A stretch of DNA of 28,529 nt from Pelargonium nanum (taxonomy: Eukaryota; Streptophyta; Magnoliopsida; Geraniales; Geraniaceae): positions 1-28,529 of the forward strand of contig JAYMTF010000899.1 in assembly GCA_036897485.1 (NCBI GenBank). The letters are read 5' to 3'. This document shows positions 1 to 13,196 of the stretch, piece after piece (the first letter of the stretch is position 1; the number at the start of each line of letters is the position of its first letter). Below the pieces are notes generated by a model. It worked only from the letters and a program-made list of their open reading frames with translations, was not told the origin of the DNA and did no database searches. A program made the translations under genes and the position numbers.

Positions 1-3000
1 CGCCTCCTCCTCCGCTCCAAGTCCCGCCGCTACACCCTCTCCGCCTGCATTCCGCTCCGCCGCAACCTCCGCTACTTGTTCGTCTTGCCCCTGCTCTACG
101 TCTCTGCTCTTCTCTTCTGCGTCGGCCCCTTCTCCTCTCTCTTCGGCCACCCTCCCCTCCCCGGCGCCGTCTACCGCAGCCACGAGATCTTCGACAACTT
201 GTGGCCGGATATCCATTCCGATAATTCTTCTGCTGTTCAGGTTCTTAATTCCTCTCCCTCAAATCTTCTGCTCTCTTCCTAGCTCCGTTATATTATATTA
301 TATTATATGTGTCTTTATGCTTAGTTTCCGAGAAAATGTGTGGAAATGAAAACAATGACATTTTGCTCCAATTTCCTTTTTCACCTATAGTTTCGGAACT
401 ATGAAAAAAAGAAGACTAATTGCAATTTTACCTCCTTTACTGTCTCCGAGTTTTCTGATAGATCAAACAGGAGCGCTGATTTTATTTTATTTTCAGTTAA
501 TGTCTATTTCCTGAGGAGATGTTGATGGTTTGCAAAAGTAAGTGATTCGATTGTTCCGGATGAGGATGAGGAACTTAATTCTGGATGACTGGCTTCAGTT
601 CAATTGTAAAGACTTGTTTGATCCTTTCTTTTGTGAGGACTAATGGAAGGTTTCAGATAGGTTTTACTTGATATAAGTTGACTAGTGACAGACCTCTGTC
701 TTGAAAATGGTCAAATTTAGAAATGGCCTCTGAATCCTGCAAAATTGAGATGAAGTCAACATTTGCATTACTGTAATGTGCATTATAGACCTACAACTTA
801 ATTTTGGTTGATTTTAGGATCCAGTTGAACATATTAATTAGGAGGTTCATTTATGGTAGACAATTGGTTTACCTAATTAGAAACAGTTATTGTCAATGTT
901 TTTCCCCTAATAGTTGTTCTTACAAAATAATTACTGTTTTTTTAAGTTTCAGTAGCTGTCCTTTACGTGATCAGAACACAAGCTTTATTCTTTCTTTATA
1001 TGTATCAGAGAGTTGATTATTTACACTGTATAACACTGTAAAGTTGTGGCTACTTGCATTCTATCTGAGAGACAAATCTCCATAGATCTTCTCTCAATTG
1101 CAAGAGAAATAGGCAGAGTTATCCTGCATTTTTCTTTTGGCAATTGATATTTGCATAATGAATGATGTAACTGAGATCAACTGGCACTATGTGCTGTTTT
1201 TTTATTGCAGCTTTCCTCTGTATGGACATACAAAAGGAGACAAAAAGAGCCGAAACCTTGTCTAACTACTACTGCCGGACAACATCTCCGCATGCTTCGA
1301 GGTAGCTCAATCTCTTTATGGGCTCATTTGTACTACTTCTATATTCTCCAACTTGTACTGTGGTAGAATACTAAGTCGGGAGGTCAAGAAATAATAGTTT
1401 CACAAATTTCTTTTGTAAAGTTTCTGGGTGGGGAATGCAGTTTGGTCAGCTGTAAGTGATAAAACCCAGACACTGCCCACCCAGACAATAGTGTATAACC
1501 TAGAAATATGAGGTAGGTATAGAGTAACTTATTTATCTCTGTATTTCAGGCACTAGCCCCACGGGTTATTTGATGGTTGATGTTAATGGAGGTCTTAACC
1601 AACAACGCTCCGCGGTATGCTATTTTAGTGTATTCCAGCAGCCATGTGCTGCAGTTATTCTACTTTTGTCATTTCATTTCACCTGTCTCCTGAGATTATG
1701 TAAGAGAATGGTCCTGCAATATATGTACTAGATGGTATGCTGGCATCACACGCATTTCCCTGTTAGCATATATATTTTGTTCTCATTGGTTTACTGTGTT
1801 TTTGACAGATCTGCAATGCAGTAGCTGTAGCAGGACTTCTGAATGCTATTCTAGTCATCCCTTACTTTGAGTTCCATAGTGTTTGGAGGGATCCAAGGCA
1901 AGTAACTTGCTAACTTTAGTAATCAGTTGATAATCCTTTGAAGTAAGATGACTGTGCAGTTCCATCATGAACCTGAAGACTTGAATTCTAAATTCATTGT
2001 TTTCTGCTATGTATTTGGGGGGCTACTGAGGTCAGCGTAGCAAGTAATAGAAAATCAGCTAGGATTGTTGTGGATAGAAAATCAGCTATGTTTTCTGAGA
2101 TATGGGCAGATTAGCATATTATTGTTGATATATATTTTTTTTCAAATTAATCAATAATTGGAATTAGGTGGTTGCCTTCATATTTGACCCCAAATGAACA
2201 GTCTAGCCATATATGTCAAAAGATCAGCCAGATATAGATTGAAGGGATATTGGGTGCCTTTTGTGGCCTTACTGCATATTAGTTTCTATTGAAGTGTATG
2301 TTTGTACTCATTCACTAACCAAAAGTTAAAAACATGTTCATTTCTTTTACAGTGAATTCGGTGATATATATGATGAGGATCATTTTATATCGATCCTTGG
2401 GAATCATGTCAAAGTAGTTAAAGAGTTACCTGAAGAATTGATGGAAAGATATGACAACAACATGACTAAAATTCCAAATTTACGTGTCCAAGCTTGGTCT
2501 CCTGTCAGTTATTACTTGAGAGAAGTTCATCCAATCTTGCTGAAGAAAGGGTGTGTAATATGTCTCTTTTGTTTTTAAATCATCATTTTTTTAATGGATT
2601 TATTGGAAGGAAAATATTGCTACTCTTGTTACTGATAGTCACTGAAGTCTAAATCCCCAGACTTGGAGATCTTTGAAAATTTATCAAGTAGCAGGCTTAC
2701 TTCAGCTATTTTACTTTGAAGTTGTACCATATTTGATTTCTTACTTGTTCTATGCAGGGTTGTTCGGATTTCCCCCTTCGCAAATAGATTGTCTATGAAT
2801 GTGCCCCCTCAAATTCAATTTCTAAGATGCTTAGCTAATTACAAAGCATTGAGGTTCTCTTCTTCCATATCAGTTGTTGCTAAAAAACTAGTTAACCGAA
2901 TGATTAAGAAGAGCCATAGGAATGGTGGAAAGTATGTTTCTGTCCATCTCCGTTTTGAGGAGGTACTAATGCTTAGTTTCTGTGATATTCTCTACAATTA

Positions 3001-6000
3001 TTCAGTGTTTCTAACATTTTTTCTCGAGAAAAGATAAGCTTTCTGTAATCAGTTTAGTATTTCCTTTCAACTTGTAGGACATGGTGGCCTTCTCATGCTG
3101 CGTGTATGATGGAAGTAATGATGAAAAGTCTGCAATGGATTCAATTCGAGAAAATGGGTGGAAGAAAAAGTTTGAAAGAAAAGATCGTGTAATTATGCCT
3201 GGTCTCAATCGTATCAATGGAAAGTGCCCCCTAACCCCCTTAGAGGTACCTCACATGTCTGTCTCAGTTTGAGCTTTTGTGATCTAAACATGATTTCTTT
3301 TGTTATTGGTATCTGCCTTTTATTATAATGTGCACCCATTTCTTATAACAAACGCTACCCTATCTTTCCTTCAGTTCAAGTTCTATTCCTTGACCTTGTC
3401 TTATTTAATAATGGCTTCATTTAAATCAAGCTTTCAACTAGCAAGGATGTGGGAAAGCCAAAAAAGAAAAAAGAAAAAATAAAGTTGGCTTGAGGTTGAT
3501 TGGAGGGATACAATTCCTCTATTTACGTTCTATTTCATTTCTGTAATAACTCTTTATCTTTTCTTGCAGTGGTAACACATTTTGGCAAATAGTAACTCCT
3601 TTTGTTGCATAATATTTTTCTTGTCAGCATAGGTCGGGATGATGCTGCGTGGTATGGGATTTGATAAGAACACTTCAATTTATCTAGCCTCAGGGAAAAT
3701 ATACCAGGCTCAGAAGCACTTGGCTCCGCTATTGAAGATGTTTCCCCTTCTGCATACCAAGGAGTCCCTTGCTACCCCTGATGAGCTTGCTGCTTTTGAG
3801 GTATTTTCTGTTCCTACCCCTTTTGAAACATATGTAACTAAGAGGACTATACAACAAAAGGAGAAATGTATAAACAAGGGAGCCTCTTGGCAACACAACC
3901 AAGATTCCTGTGATTTTTGTAATTATCCAGACATTAAGTTCTTCACCCAGAGTTGTTAAGATTTAGGACCCACTTTCAGTTTAATTGTGAGATCTTGAAA
4001 ATTTGCTAGCATTGCCTTTTCAGTTATCTCCTGATACTCTCATTTAAAGCCCCTCCCATCCGCCTACTTTTTTCACTAGTGGGTCCTGTTCTTCGCCAAT
4101 CATAGTTTCGTAAATAAGTTTAACAGCTGTATATCCCAATGGCATAAGAATTTAGGATTACCCGCAAAAGTGCATCAACTTGACCAGGGGAAGCAGTTGA
4201 ACCAGATAAACTGATCTCAATAGAAAGTAATGACATTTTCATAGAGAGAAGCCAACAATGCCTAATGATCATTAAGACTTTCCTAAATTGCTGGCCAGTT
4301 ATATGAATTAGTGGGTCAAAGGTCAGCACTAGGTCAAGAGCATGTCTCTACCAGAACCTGGGATTTCTAGTAACAACTGGATCCTTCACCAGTTTGGTGT
4401 ATGGCTTGTCCTCACTCATCATACATGAAAAAGATTAGTTGATTATGTGGGCTCACCACTTCACTATATGAACCCGGATATCTCAAGCACTTGGTTCAAG
4501 CAAAGTCTGGGTTTCCAGCAAGCCACTGCCACATCTATTTCCAATGGGAATCAACACACACTAGCTCCACACTTATCAGTTATCACAGACATATATCCTT
4601 TGCACCTCTTGGGCTGAACCTCACACGTCTACGTATTTTATCTTGCAATCATTTTGGAATATATCTTTCCACACAATCATGCTTTGTAATATTTTACATT
4701 TAAGGACACACTGTTTTGTAATTTTTGCTATGTTAGAGCCTGCAGGTTCAGTTGGTTAGATGTAATGTTTGTGCTTGGCAGCGTTGAGAAACTTTCATGA
4801 ATAAATTGAATCAGATTTTTACCCCGAGGAACCCGCTCATAACTTTTTAAAATTTGTTTTAGTATATCTCAAATCTCTGTTGAATTTTATAATTTACTAC
4901 TGAACTATTGTTTGGAAATAAATGATAATAAATTGAATTCTTAGCAAATCTATTTACAAATATCTCCATAAGAGGAGAAACCATGAGCAAGTAGCTACTA
5001 GGTATGAGCCAATTAGGTGTAGGGCCCTGGGCATAATAAGCCGTGTCAAACACCACACAAATTTGTGGGACAATTTAACTAAGAGAAGTTAATAGACACG
5101 GCCAAATTTGTCAATGGCTCTCCTTTGACCTGTGCTACTTAACATGAAGATGTTAAAAGGTGGACAAATGTCACTTCCGTCAAGAAGCTTTGCTTGAGGA
5201 AGTATTCATCTTACATCTTTGCTATCTTGAGATGATGCTTGATTAAAGGAAGGGGAGGGGAAGAGAGAACACAAGACAGAAGGTTAAGAGGGAAATTAAG
5301 AGATTTATATGCATAGTGACAAGGATCAACCAAATGCCAGTAAACCTGGCCAATTTTTGTTGGAATTCTCATAAATACTTGCTTTAAGAATTCATTTGAA
5401 ATTTAAATAGTCCTAGACACTAGAATCAAGAGGAATTCTATTGTAAAAAGAATTGAATTGTTGATTTGATGCATTCCAATCAGAGTGTTTAATTTTTTGG
5501 GTTGCTTTACCGGATCAATTGTTCAAATGCTTTGTAACAGCAAGAAATCTATCTAACCCCTATGTCTTTTACCATCTCTGCTCAGTTTATGGCATATCTA
5601 TCATATAACACTTGTACTCTCCTCTCTTTGTAGGGATATTCGTCAAGGTTGGCAGCTTTGGACTACACAGTGTCCTTGTACAGTGAGGTTTTCGTGACAA
5701 CTCAAGGTGGTAACTTCCCACATTTTCTTATGGGCCACAGAAGATTTCTCTATGATGGACATGCTAAGACCATTATGCCAGATAAACGCAAGCTTGTTTT
5801 ACTAATGCAGAACATGACTATCAGGTATTTTCTTTTCCTCTATCTCTGTAGTATCTCGTATTTGCTCCACTGATGTGTGCGAGTGTGTGACTGCATTTTT
5901 AGGAACAAATACATGTATAATATTACTCGAGAATTATGGGTATAATTGATCAAACCTCTACAAAATAATTAGTTTATGAAGTCTGCATCTTAATAAACCA

Positions 6001-6372
6001 TATCCAATTAGAAGTTAGCCATGCAAGAATAAGGTTGCATTCATTTGTAGGGAGCTTCCTCGTTAAGTGAAGAGTACGAATGGGTTAGTAGTAGTACCAT
6101 ACAGAATATGAAACAATGATTTGTGTTAAAAATCTAACAGTTGGATTTGTATATAAAGCTATTCATGTTGTTCTGTATATTGGATTTGCAGTTGGAAAGA
6201 ATTCAAGGATCACATGGGAGCAATGCTCACTGAAAGTGATCGTAAAGGGATGATGGTACCTAGAGTTAGAAAATTCAACAGAAAAACTTCCATCTACACT
6301 TATCCTTTGCCTGAGTGTCAGTGTCTTCAGCAGCCATACAACTCAACACGAAAATGGACCAACATACTATAG
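1..6372 (+). CDS. O-fucosyltransferase family protein (GT106-like), 5' partial, 10 exons
   Basis: This is a plant O-fucosyltransferase-family protein, a Golgi type II membrane glycosyltransferase expected to use GDP-fucose. The acceptor cannot be read from sequence. Coding exons are 1-240, 1211-1301, 1550-1614, 1809-1897, 2353-2550, 2758-2962, 3078-3245, 3633-3800, 5634-5824 and 6192-6372. They total 1596 nt, giving 531 residues plus TAG with no frame break. In the visible protein, a basic stretch (RRNLR) precedes a hydrophobic segment at about residues 25-46, fitting a signal anchor. Family motifs follow: NGGLNQQR (123-130), HLRFEED (291-297), LRGMGFD in exon 8, and [16 protein letters not shown] from residue 430. 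The start codon lies upstream of the window. All introns are GT-AG except intron 4, which is GC-AG. Similarity to Arabidopsis EDA30-type members is from memory, so I give no symbol. The family call is very secure; activity is inferred. Confidence 0.95.
241..1210 (+). other. Intron 1 of the O-fucosyltransferase gene (970 bp)
   Basis: The donor CAG|GTTCTT and the acceptor TTATTGCAG|CTTTCC bound an AT-rich stretch with a TATTA run near 290-307. It holds no gene or repeat that I recognise. A long first intron just after the membrane-anchor exon may contain regulatory sites, but none is evident. Confidence 0.8.
1898..2352 (+). other. GC-AG intron (intron 4 of the O-fucosyltransferase gene)
   Basis: The donor reads AG|GCAAGT, the optimal consensus for a GC donor, and the acceptor is TTTTACAG. 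Splicing here joins codon AG+T (Ser) and gives [12 protein letters not shown], which fits the family. The nearest GT donor (1902) would put TGA directly after the junction, so the GC site is required for an open frame. Confidence 0.9.
3801..5633 (+). other. Large intron 8 of the O-fucosyltransferase gene (1833 bp)
   Basis: This intron is bounded by GAG|GTATTT and TTTGTAG|GGATAT. It is several times longer than the other introns of the gene apart from intron 1. I see only short chance ORFs in both directions and no terminal inverted repeats or recognisable transposase, so an inserted element, if present, is too decayed for me to name. Confidence 0.85.
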
Positions 6373-7469
6373 AAATGATTATTCCCCCAAACCAATATTG
6401 AACATCCTCATCCCCCTGTAGTTAGTCTCAGCTGTGCAGTCAGCAGTCATTGATTCTTTGAACTACGGTCCCTTTCCTCCGGTTTCTCTGTAGATCTATT
6501 GCACTAAAACTCTGCCATGCAAGGGCTGACGACCATCTCAATAGTACAGACAGTGGATGAAGGTACTTTGCAATATTGATCATGGATAATTCTTTGTTCC
6601 ACGTTGTGTTTTTGCTTTCTGCATAGAGGTTTTGGATTGGTTGCACTTTTCACGAAGTTGCAGTACTTGCTTGGTGCATCAAGGTGGGGATGTGAATATT
6701 ATCAGAACTAAAAGTTCTCAGCCTGAGTTTGATTTCTGCAAATGAGCTACATGCCAGCGAGATCCTTTTGCTCAGAGGCAAATTAAGCTTCAAGTTCTGG
6801 CAGTATGAGTTTTTCAGAGTGTATACACTATTTTTTTTGTCTCATTGCTAGGTACGATTGCTCGGTATGTTGCTCGAAGCTTTGAAATAGCAGAACTTTT
6901 TTCCTCTGTCAACTGCCCTGTGTCCTAAGCATTTCACTGTAGTTCAGATCTGCACGAAAAAGTGTAATAGTCAAGTTGTTGTAGCTTAAATTTGCAGTAT
7001 CAGTGTGTTGACTGTGTGTTGATAGTGATAGCCAGTATGGATGCTTGAATGGGGCATGTGTGTTGTTCGACTTGTTTCGGATTTTGTTGTTGTTGTAGCA
7101 GCTGCTGCTGTTGCATCTGGACATGTTGATTTACATCACAGGAATTAAGGTGATTGAACCGCTGAGTGGTTTAATTTGCTGCATTTCCTTGGAGATTTTC
7201 ATTGGATCCAATCTCTGAAATACAAATGGGCAACATAGCTAAACTAATGTGCTACATGGTTGAAAAGATAAAATTCAAGATCTCTTGTTTAAACACTAGA
7301 GTCTTTTCTTTAAAGTAAACATTTGTGATATGTTTACTGCTATACTAATACTTGTGTTTTTTTACTGATCTTTATATCTTAAAAATTCTTATAGAGAAGT
7401 TAATTGATGTCGTATATATTTCTTTCTATTCACATGTAGTCATGATTATGTGTTGTAGTAAATTAAGAG
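6373..7469. other. 3' UTR and spacer downstream of the O-fucosyltransferase gene
   Basis: No protein or RNA gene is visible here. The first several hundred bases are probably 3' UTR, though I cannot fix the polyadenylation site. A short GTT/CTG trinucleotide-rich stretch lies at about 7084-7112. Confidence 0.6.
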
Positions 7470-7581
7470 GATTCTAATTAACTTATTATAGGGTCAGTGG
7501 TGCTAATTCATGCATAACTACTTGAAAAATAAAAAATGCAGTGAAATATAATACTTATTTTGGGACGAATGAAATAGTATT
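7470..7581 (+). mobile_element. Degenerate Stowaway/mariner-type MITE fragment, copy A
   Basis: The right end reads ACTTATTTTGGGACGAATGAA, close to the usual Stowaway 3' terminus (a TTTTGGGACGGAG-type sequence). The preceding about 85 bp align with the element at 11874-12061; both contain TTCTAAT(T/C)AACTTAT, then an AGTGGT-AATTCATG(C/T)ATAAC block. The left terminus is not recognisable, so this copy is truncated or more eroded. Confidence 0.55.
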
Positions 7582-7802
7582 TTTTGTAGACTAAACTTGA
7601 CACGTAATAACTTTTTGAAAAAGAAAAAAGAAAAAACTAAGGACTTGTATTATTTTTACAACAATTTGGGAAATAGAAGTGACCATAGTTTCACATAACT
7701 GACCAATGATTTTGAAATTCAAGTAATCAAGGCCCAAATTACCGGCCCATGAAAATGTACATGAGTCGAGCGCCAATCAAGCTGTTCAAATTAATTCCCC
7801 AA

Positions 7803-7820
7803 ATCTCTCTCTCTCTCTCG
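7803..7820. repeat. CT dinucleotide tract in the MPS1 promoter or leader
   Basis: An uninterrupted pyrimidine TCTCTC tract lies about 100 bp before the first upstream ATG of the MPS1 leader. CT-rich tracts are common near plant core promoters and 5' UTRs; a regulatory role is inference. Confidence 0.6.
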
Positions 7821-7919
7821 CAGAGAACGAAGTCAATCACAGACACAGCAAGAGAGAAAGGGTTTGGACTTTGGAAGGAGGAAGCTGTGAGCTTGAAGCT
7901 CGAGCACTTGTGACTGAAC

Positions 7920-8037
7920 ATGGCGCAATTTTGGTTTTCAGTTCAATCCATTTCATGATCCTTTTCAACTTTCTTGTAATCTGTGCTTTTATCAGACGGA
8001 GATGCAGTTGAGATCCGAATATGGACAGGGAGGTTAA
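7920..8037 (+). promoter_or_regulatory. Three overlapping upstream ORFs in the putative MPS1 leader
   Basis: Three upstream ATGs precede the MPS1 start at 8021: 7920 (12 codons, TGA ending 7958), 7955 (18 codons, TGA ending 8011; its ATGA overlaps the stop of the first) and 8002 (11 codons, TAA ending 8037, overlapping the main start in another frame). If the mature 5' UTR includes them unspliced, they would reduce main-ORF initiation. The transcription start and any 5' UTR intron are unknown. Confidence 0.45.
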
Positions 8038-11000
8038 CCTTCCGCCGGACTTCCTCCGGAACTCCGACACGTCTTCTTCTTCTTCCTCACCTCCGCCGGA
8101 TTTCCTCAGGAATGTTCAAGCCGCCTTCAAGCGCCACCGCACTCTCGGTGCTCCTCTCCGTCTCTTTCTCTCTCTATATATATACTCACACACATATATT
8201 GTAAATTACGAATGTTTTCTGTATAGTCTTTCAAGTAATGCATCAGCAGATGTTGATTCAATGAGCTGTTGAAATTAGGGCTTAGTTTTTATCAACTGTT
8301 TTAGATTTAGGGCTCGTTTGATTCCTTTTCATTTGCTGAAGACAAAATGCTAAGTGGCAGTAGCATAGGATTAGGATTTGCGTTCTATGAACTGGAAAGT
8401 TTTGAATTGTTTTCATCAATTCAATTTGCTTGCTTCTTAAATTTTAATCTTCACTTGAATACTAGGAAGAGAACTTACAAATTCTGGAATGGAGTGTTAA
8501 AGGGTGGATCTAAACTCGATAAAAGTTAGTGGAATAAGTATCTTTGATAGCCTTTACCTTGTCAAGAAAGCTTGGAGAGCATGCGTTTCAACTCCTTATT
8601 TCATCAATGTAGGGGCCACTTAGTGCAAACAGTATGAATATAATAATACATTCTCCCACAGTAAGCTTACTCAATGGGAATATTTGAATTTCCAGCATTC
8701 TCTTAGAACTGTTGATAGGGTGGCTGATAAAGTAAATGTCATATTAGAGAGTAAGATCATTTTATGAATAATTGGGGCATCCAGAAACATGTTAGGTTTA
8801 CTAGTGCCGCTTTCTTTCTGTGGGGATATATTAAGAAGCACTGCAACTTGAATATGATTCTATTTATCTCTAGAATAGTAAGACCCTGTACATACATGGT
8901 CCTGCCCCTATGGTGGCAGCCTTGTGCCCTATGATGCTCTTTTTAGATGATACTCTGACCATCATTGTCAGTATTCATATTTGATACCTGCAATAAGCCA
9001 CCGCTGCTTTAGATTAAACTGTAATATTTGTAATGTATATGCTGGAAAAATTTGTAGGTACGATGCAGCCTAATAAAATAATGCCTAGGCGTGCATGTGC
9101 TCCCCAAAGAGAAGCTTTGAGAGGTTCTGTATCAACTGTAGGCTCCACAATAGAAAGCAAGAAGTCCAACAATGTAGCTGCATTGAGTCAGGCTCACTCA
9201 CTAAAAGGTTCGACGAAGAGTGTGGCAGCTGCTGATGGGGAAAATCAAGAAGATGTATCATTTACAACACCATCCCTTTCAGGCACCATCACCAAAACTT
9301 TTGATGAGAGTTTCAACATTTATGATTTACAGAAGAATCGTTCCAAACCCATTGCTAGTTGTAAAGACAATGTTCCTATGTCGATACCAAATTTAGAGTC
9401 TCAAGTTGATGGTCGAAAGAAGGTTCAGTTTTCAGTGGGCAACAATGCTGCTTCCCAGGGTAAGATTTCTATTATGTATCCTTTTATTTGTCTATTTTTT
9501 TCATTCCTCTCATTGCATCGATGAGTGGAATTTCGGTTGCTTCAGCTTAGGCTCTTATTCATCCTTGGGAAATTTCTCTTTTGTCATTAGTGACAATATT
9601 CTGAATAATTGCTTATACTGCATAGTTCCATAATTAGCCACTATGTTATGCAATGCATATATTGCCTTCTCTTCCAACATGCAGGGGCCGATGATCAAAT
9701 GGCCATTGGAATGGAGAACTTATCATCTCATATGGGTTCACTTGCATTGACAGAAATGGAATGGGATGCAAACAATCAAGTTGAGGCGTCAACTATTGTA
9801 AATCATGAGAAGCACAGTAAAGTTCAGAATGCAGAATTGGACAACAGTCTGAGGTCTGATGTTGGGATCTCTTCATTGTCAACGAGGACAGCCGCTGTTC
9901 AGGACCAGCTCCATCAATTCAGAAACTTTTTAAGCCAACCTCAGTCTTCAGTTGCTGGGTCATCTTGTGCCACCACGACATCAATTCATTCAACATCGGC
10001 ACCCATGCTTAACCCATCAACCTATTGCTCTCGTTCTCACCGTGAGGGCAATTCTCATATGCCAGTAGAGCCTTTTCCAGACTTCAATGTGAATGCTCAA
10101 CCAGTAAGTCAAGGAAATGTATTACAGCCTTCACATCCTTCAGTAAAGGATTCCAAAGGGCTGTTAGCTAACCAAACAGCTAATGCTGCCCAAGCTTCCA
10201 CCTCCCTTGTTCAAATGCAAATGGGAGTTCAAGAATTTAACTCATCAAAGGAACAAGGGGGCAATGTGGCAAAGGACAGTGATATTGCGAAACACTCTTC
10301 TGCTAATGACGGCGAGTCAGTTAAAGGGAAAGGATTTGCAGGTGATGTTACTGACGTACAATCTCAAGCCCCTTTGTCTAGAAACACATCTTCGGAGGTG
10401 AAATTGGAGACTTCTAAGCCAGAAAAGCATGATAAAGTTGCTAGTACTAAAGTAGCACCAACTCACCGTAAGCGAAATTATGATCCTGAATTGTTTTTTA
10501 AAGTTAATGGGAAGCTCTATCAAAGACTTGGCAAGATAGGTAGTGGAGGCAGCAGTGAGGTCCACAAAGTTATTTCCTCAGACTGTACGATCTATGCGCT
10601 TAAGAAAATCAAGCTTAAAGGTCGCGACTATGCTACTGCATATGGCTTCTGTCAGGAAATTGAGTATTTAAACAAGTTAAAGGGAAAAAACAACATTATC
10701 CAGCTTATTGACTATGAGGTACTTAAAGTTCAACCTAAAACTGTGTCATTTAATGACATACATATGTTAATCATTGTTATATATTGCTTTGCTGTGCCAT
10801 CACATTTAGATACGGATTCCATATTACCTCTTAAAAACTCAAACTCCATTACTTACGTGAATGCCATGGTTTATACTTGAAGTAGTATGCTCCCCGATTT
10901 CTGACCATGCTGTTGTAGAGAAAAAAGACGTCTTTATGACTGCTCAAATATGATTGTTATTGTTTGATTTGATAATCATAGAATCTATATATTTGCAGTA

Positions 11001-13196
11001 AATTTGATGGCTAGATAACCTAACTGACATGCATCATCCTGACATCTTGACTGAAAAATATGAAAGATAGCCTCTTATAGCCTATTGGCCCATCCTGGCC
11101 AACCAAGTGGCTTGAAATGGCTTAAGCGCAGTTCCTTTAGGTGCAAGCCATGGATTCCCCAAACAATCCAAAAGGCAAAAATGAGCTTTTAAACTAATCT
11201 GCCAAACAGTGAATATTTTTTTCACTCTCAGGCTCTCTTTTATGCACTCATAATTGCAACAAAAAATTATAATAATAACAGCTACTTCTACTTTTTTGTT
11301 GGAGTATGGTTGTTTATTTGACTGACGCTAATGAGTAGGCCACTCTGTCCTTAAATGTTAACCTTTCTGATGAACATACCAGAGGTTCAGAACACAATGG
11401 ATCTTGCTTACCTGAAGTAAAGAATGTAAGATCACCTTTAATGCCTTGGCAGAATCTTGATGATAAAATCCCTCTCCCTCCCACTTTTGTGTTCAGGTTT
11501 TCTTATAGACTTTTTTTTCACTGAACCTTTGGACAAATAGTTAACTCGTAGATGAAAGTGAAGCTTTTTTGTATTGTAGCCACAAAAGTTGTAGAGGTAT
11601 ACCTTCTTTTATGGTAATGAAAGTTATAATTTATTTGTGCTGGGTGTGACAAACCTTCTGATGGATCAGTGTATAATAATTCTCTGCTGAAAAAGTGAAT
11701 TCCTCCTGCGTGTTCACTTTCTGTCTCTGTACTTCATATCATATGCTGATTTTAGCGCGTGTATTAGCATCCCTTATTCCATTTAAACCTCAGGTATCTT
11801 TACTAATATTGTGAAATAACGCAAACACTAACACACAAAGAAGCCACTTTACCTACTCATTATAGGAAAGCGTATTTTTTTACACCGTCTCAAAATGAGT
11901 TAGTGTTGTACTTTGTCATATCTACCCCCATGTGAATATACTGTAACAAACTCAAATACTCAAGTTGTTCTAATCAACTTATCTTTGGGATATAGTGGTA
12001 ATTCATGTATAACAAAATTCCTTAAAACGAAGTGGACACTCATTTTGGAATAGAGAAAGTGTTTATGTTTTCAATCTATAGTTAAGATCAATCACAGAGC
12101 TAATGATTTTCTAATACCTCTTCACTGCTTTAGCCTTGTAGTTAATAGAGGCATGAATAAAAAGACATGCAATTGCATGGCACAAAGTCATATGAGCTCG
12201 TTTAGATTGTTGTATGTATGTCCTTTGCAAAATCAATCACTTCAATGTCTGATTCCAGTTGTAAATATCCAATTTTTAGCTAATAGAGCACTTCTAATGA
12301 ATCCTCTTCTTATTAGGTCACAGATAAAGCTTTGCTCCAGGAAGTCATGAGTGGTTCCATGAGTAATAAAGATGGAAGAGTAAGGGATGATGGATGTATA
12401 TATATGGTACTTGAGTATGGGGAAATTGATTTGGCTCATATGCTATCTCAGAAATGGAAGGAAGTGGATAGCTCCAACCAGTCTATAGATGATAACTGGC
12501 TTCGATTCTACTGGCAGGTGATTGACTATTTCTTTAATTTCTTTATCTTCTCCAATCTCCACTTTCAGGAAGCATTGGAGATTTTATCAGAGTAGTGTTG
12601 AGAGGACAGCAAGTACCTTGCGTGCCTAAAATATGTCTAATTTTATTACATATTTACATTGTAAGGAGGAATAATAGAACTTTCTATTCAATCTTCTATA
12701 CTATGAAGTATTGAAATAGGTAGTTTAGTTTTGTTTATCATCACATTCTCTTTACATTAACTTCTTCATTCTGCTTCACAAGTGCTTGGAAATTTGATCT
12801 TTTGTTATAAATGAAAATGCTGGAAATTTACAAAACTGAGAAATAATATTATTTCTTTGAAACTATGTGTAGCAAATACTTCAAGCAGTCAACACTATAC
12901 ATGAGGAACGTATTGTGCACTCTGACCTGAAGCCAGCCAATTTTCTTCTTGTCAAAGGTTCTCTAAAGCTAATTGATTTTGGTATTGCCAAAGCTATAAT
13001 GAGTGATACAACCAATATTCAAAGAGATTCACAGGTACTTATGATTATTTTGGTTGTGTGTGCGTGCATCCATTTTTACCAATTAGAAATTAGAATTTCG
13101 TCCCATTTTTGTGCTGCTAAACTGATCATTATTAGGTTGCCAATTAGAAAACTGCCTCTTATTTCTGTTTTGTTTGTAGGTATGTAGTGGTTTTAA

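Noticed and set aside
4120-4380. Antisense ORF in intron 8 that looks protein-like ([20 protein letters not shown])
   Set aside because: It is short and has no recognisable domain, splice context or ATG context. It may be a captured gene fragment, but I cannot support it without a database search.
4735-4770. tRNA-like box A (TTCAGTTGGTTAGATG) suggesting a tRNA gene or SINE
   Set aside because: No matching box B, acceptor stem or poly-A/T tail could be found, so the resemblance is probably chance.
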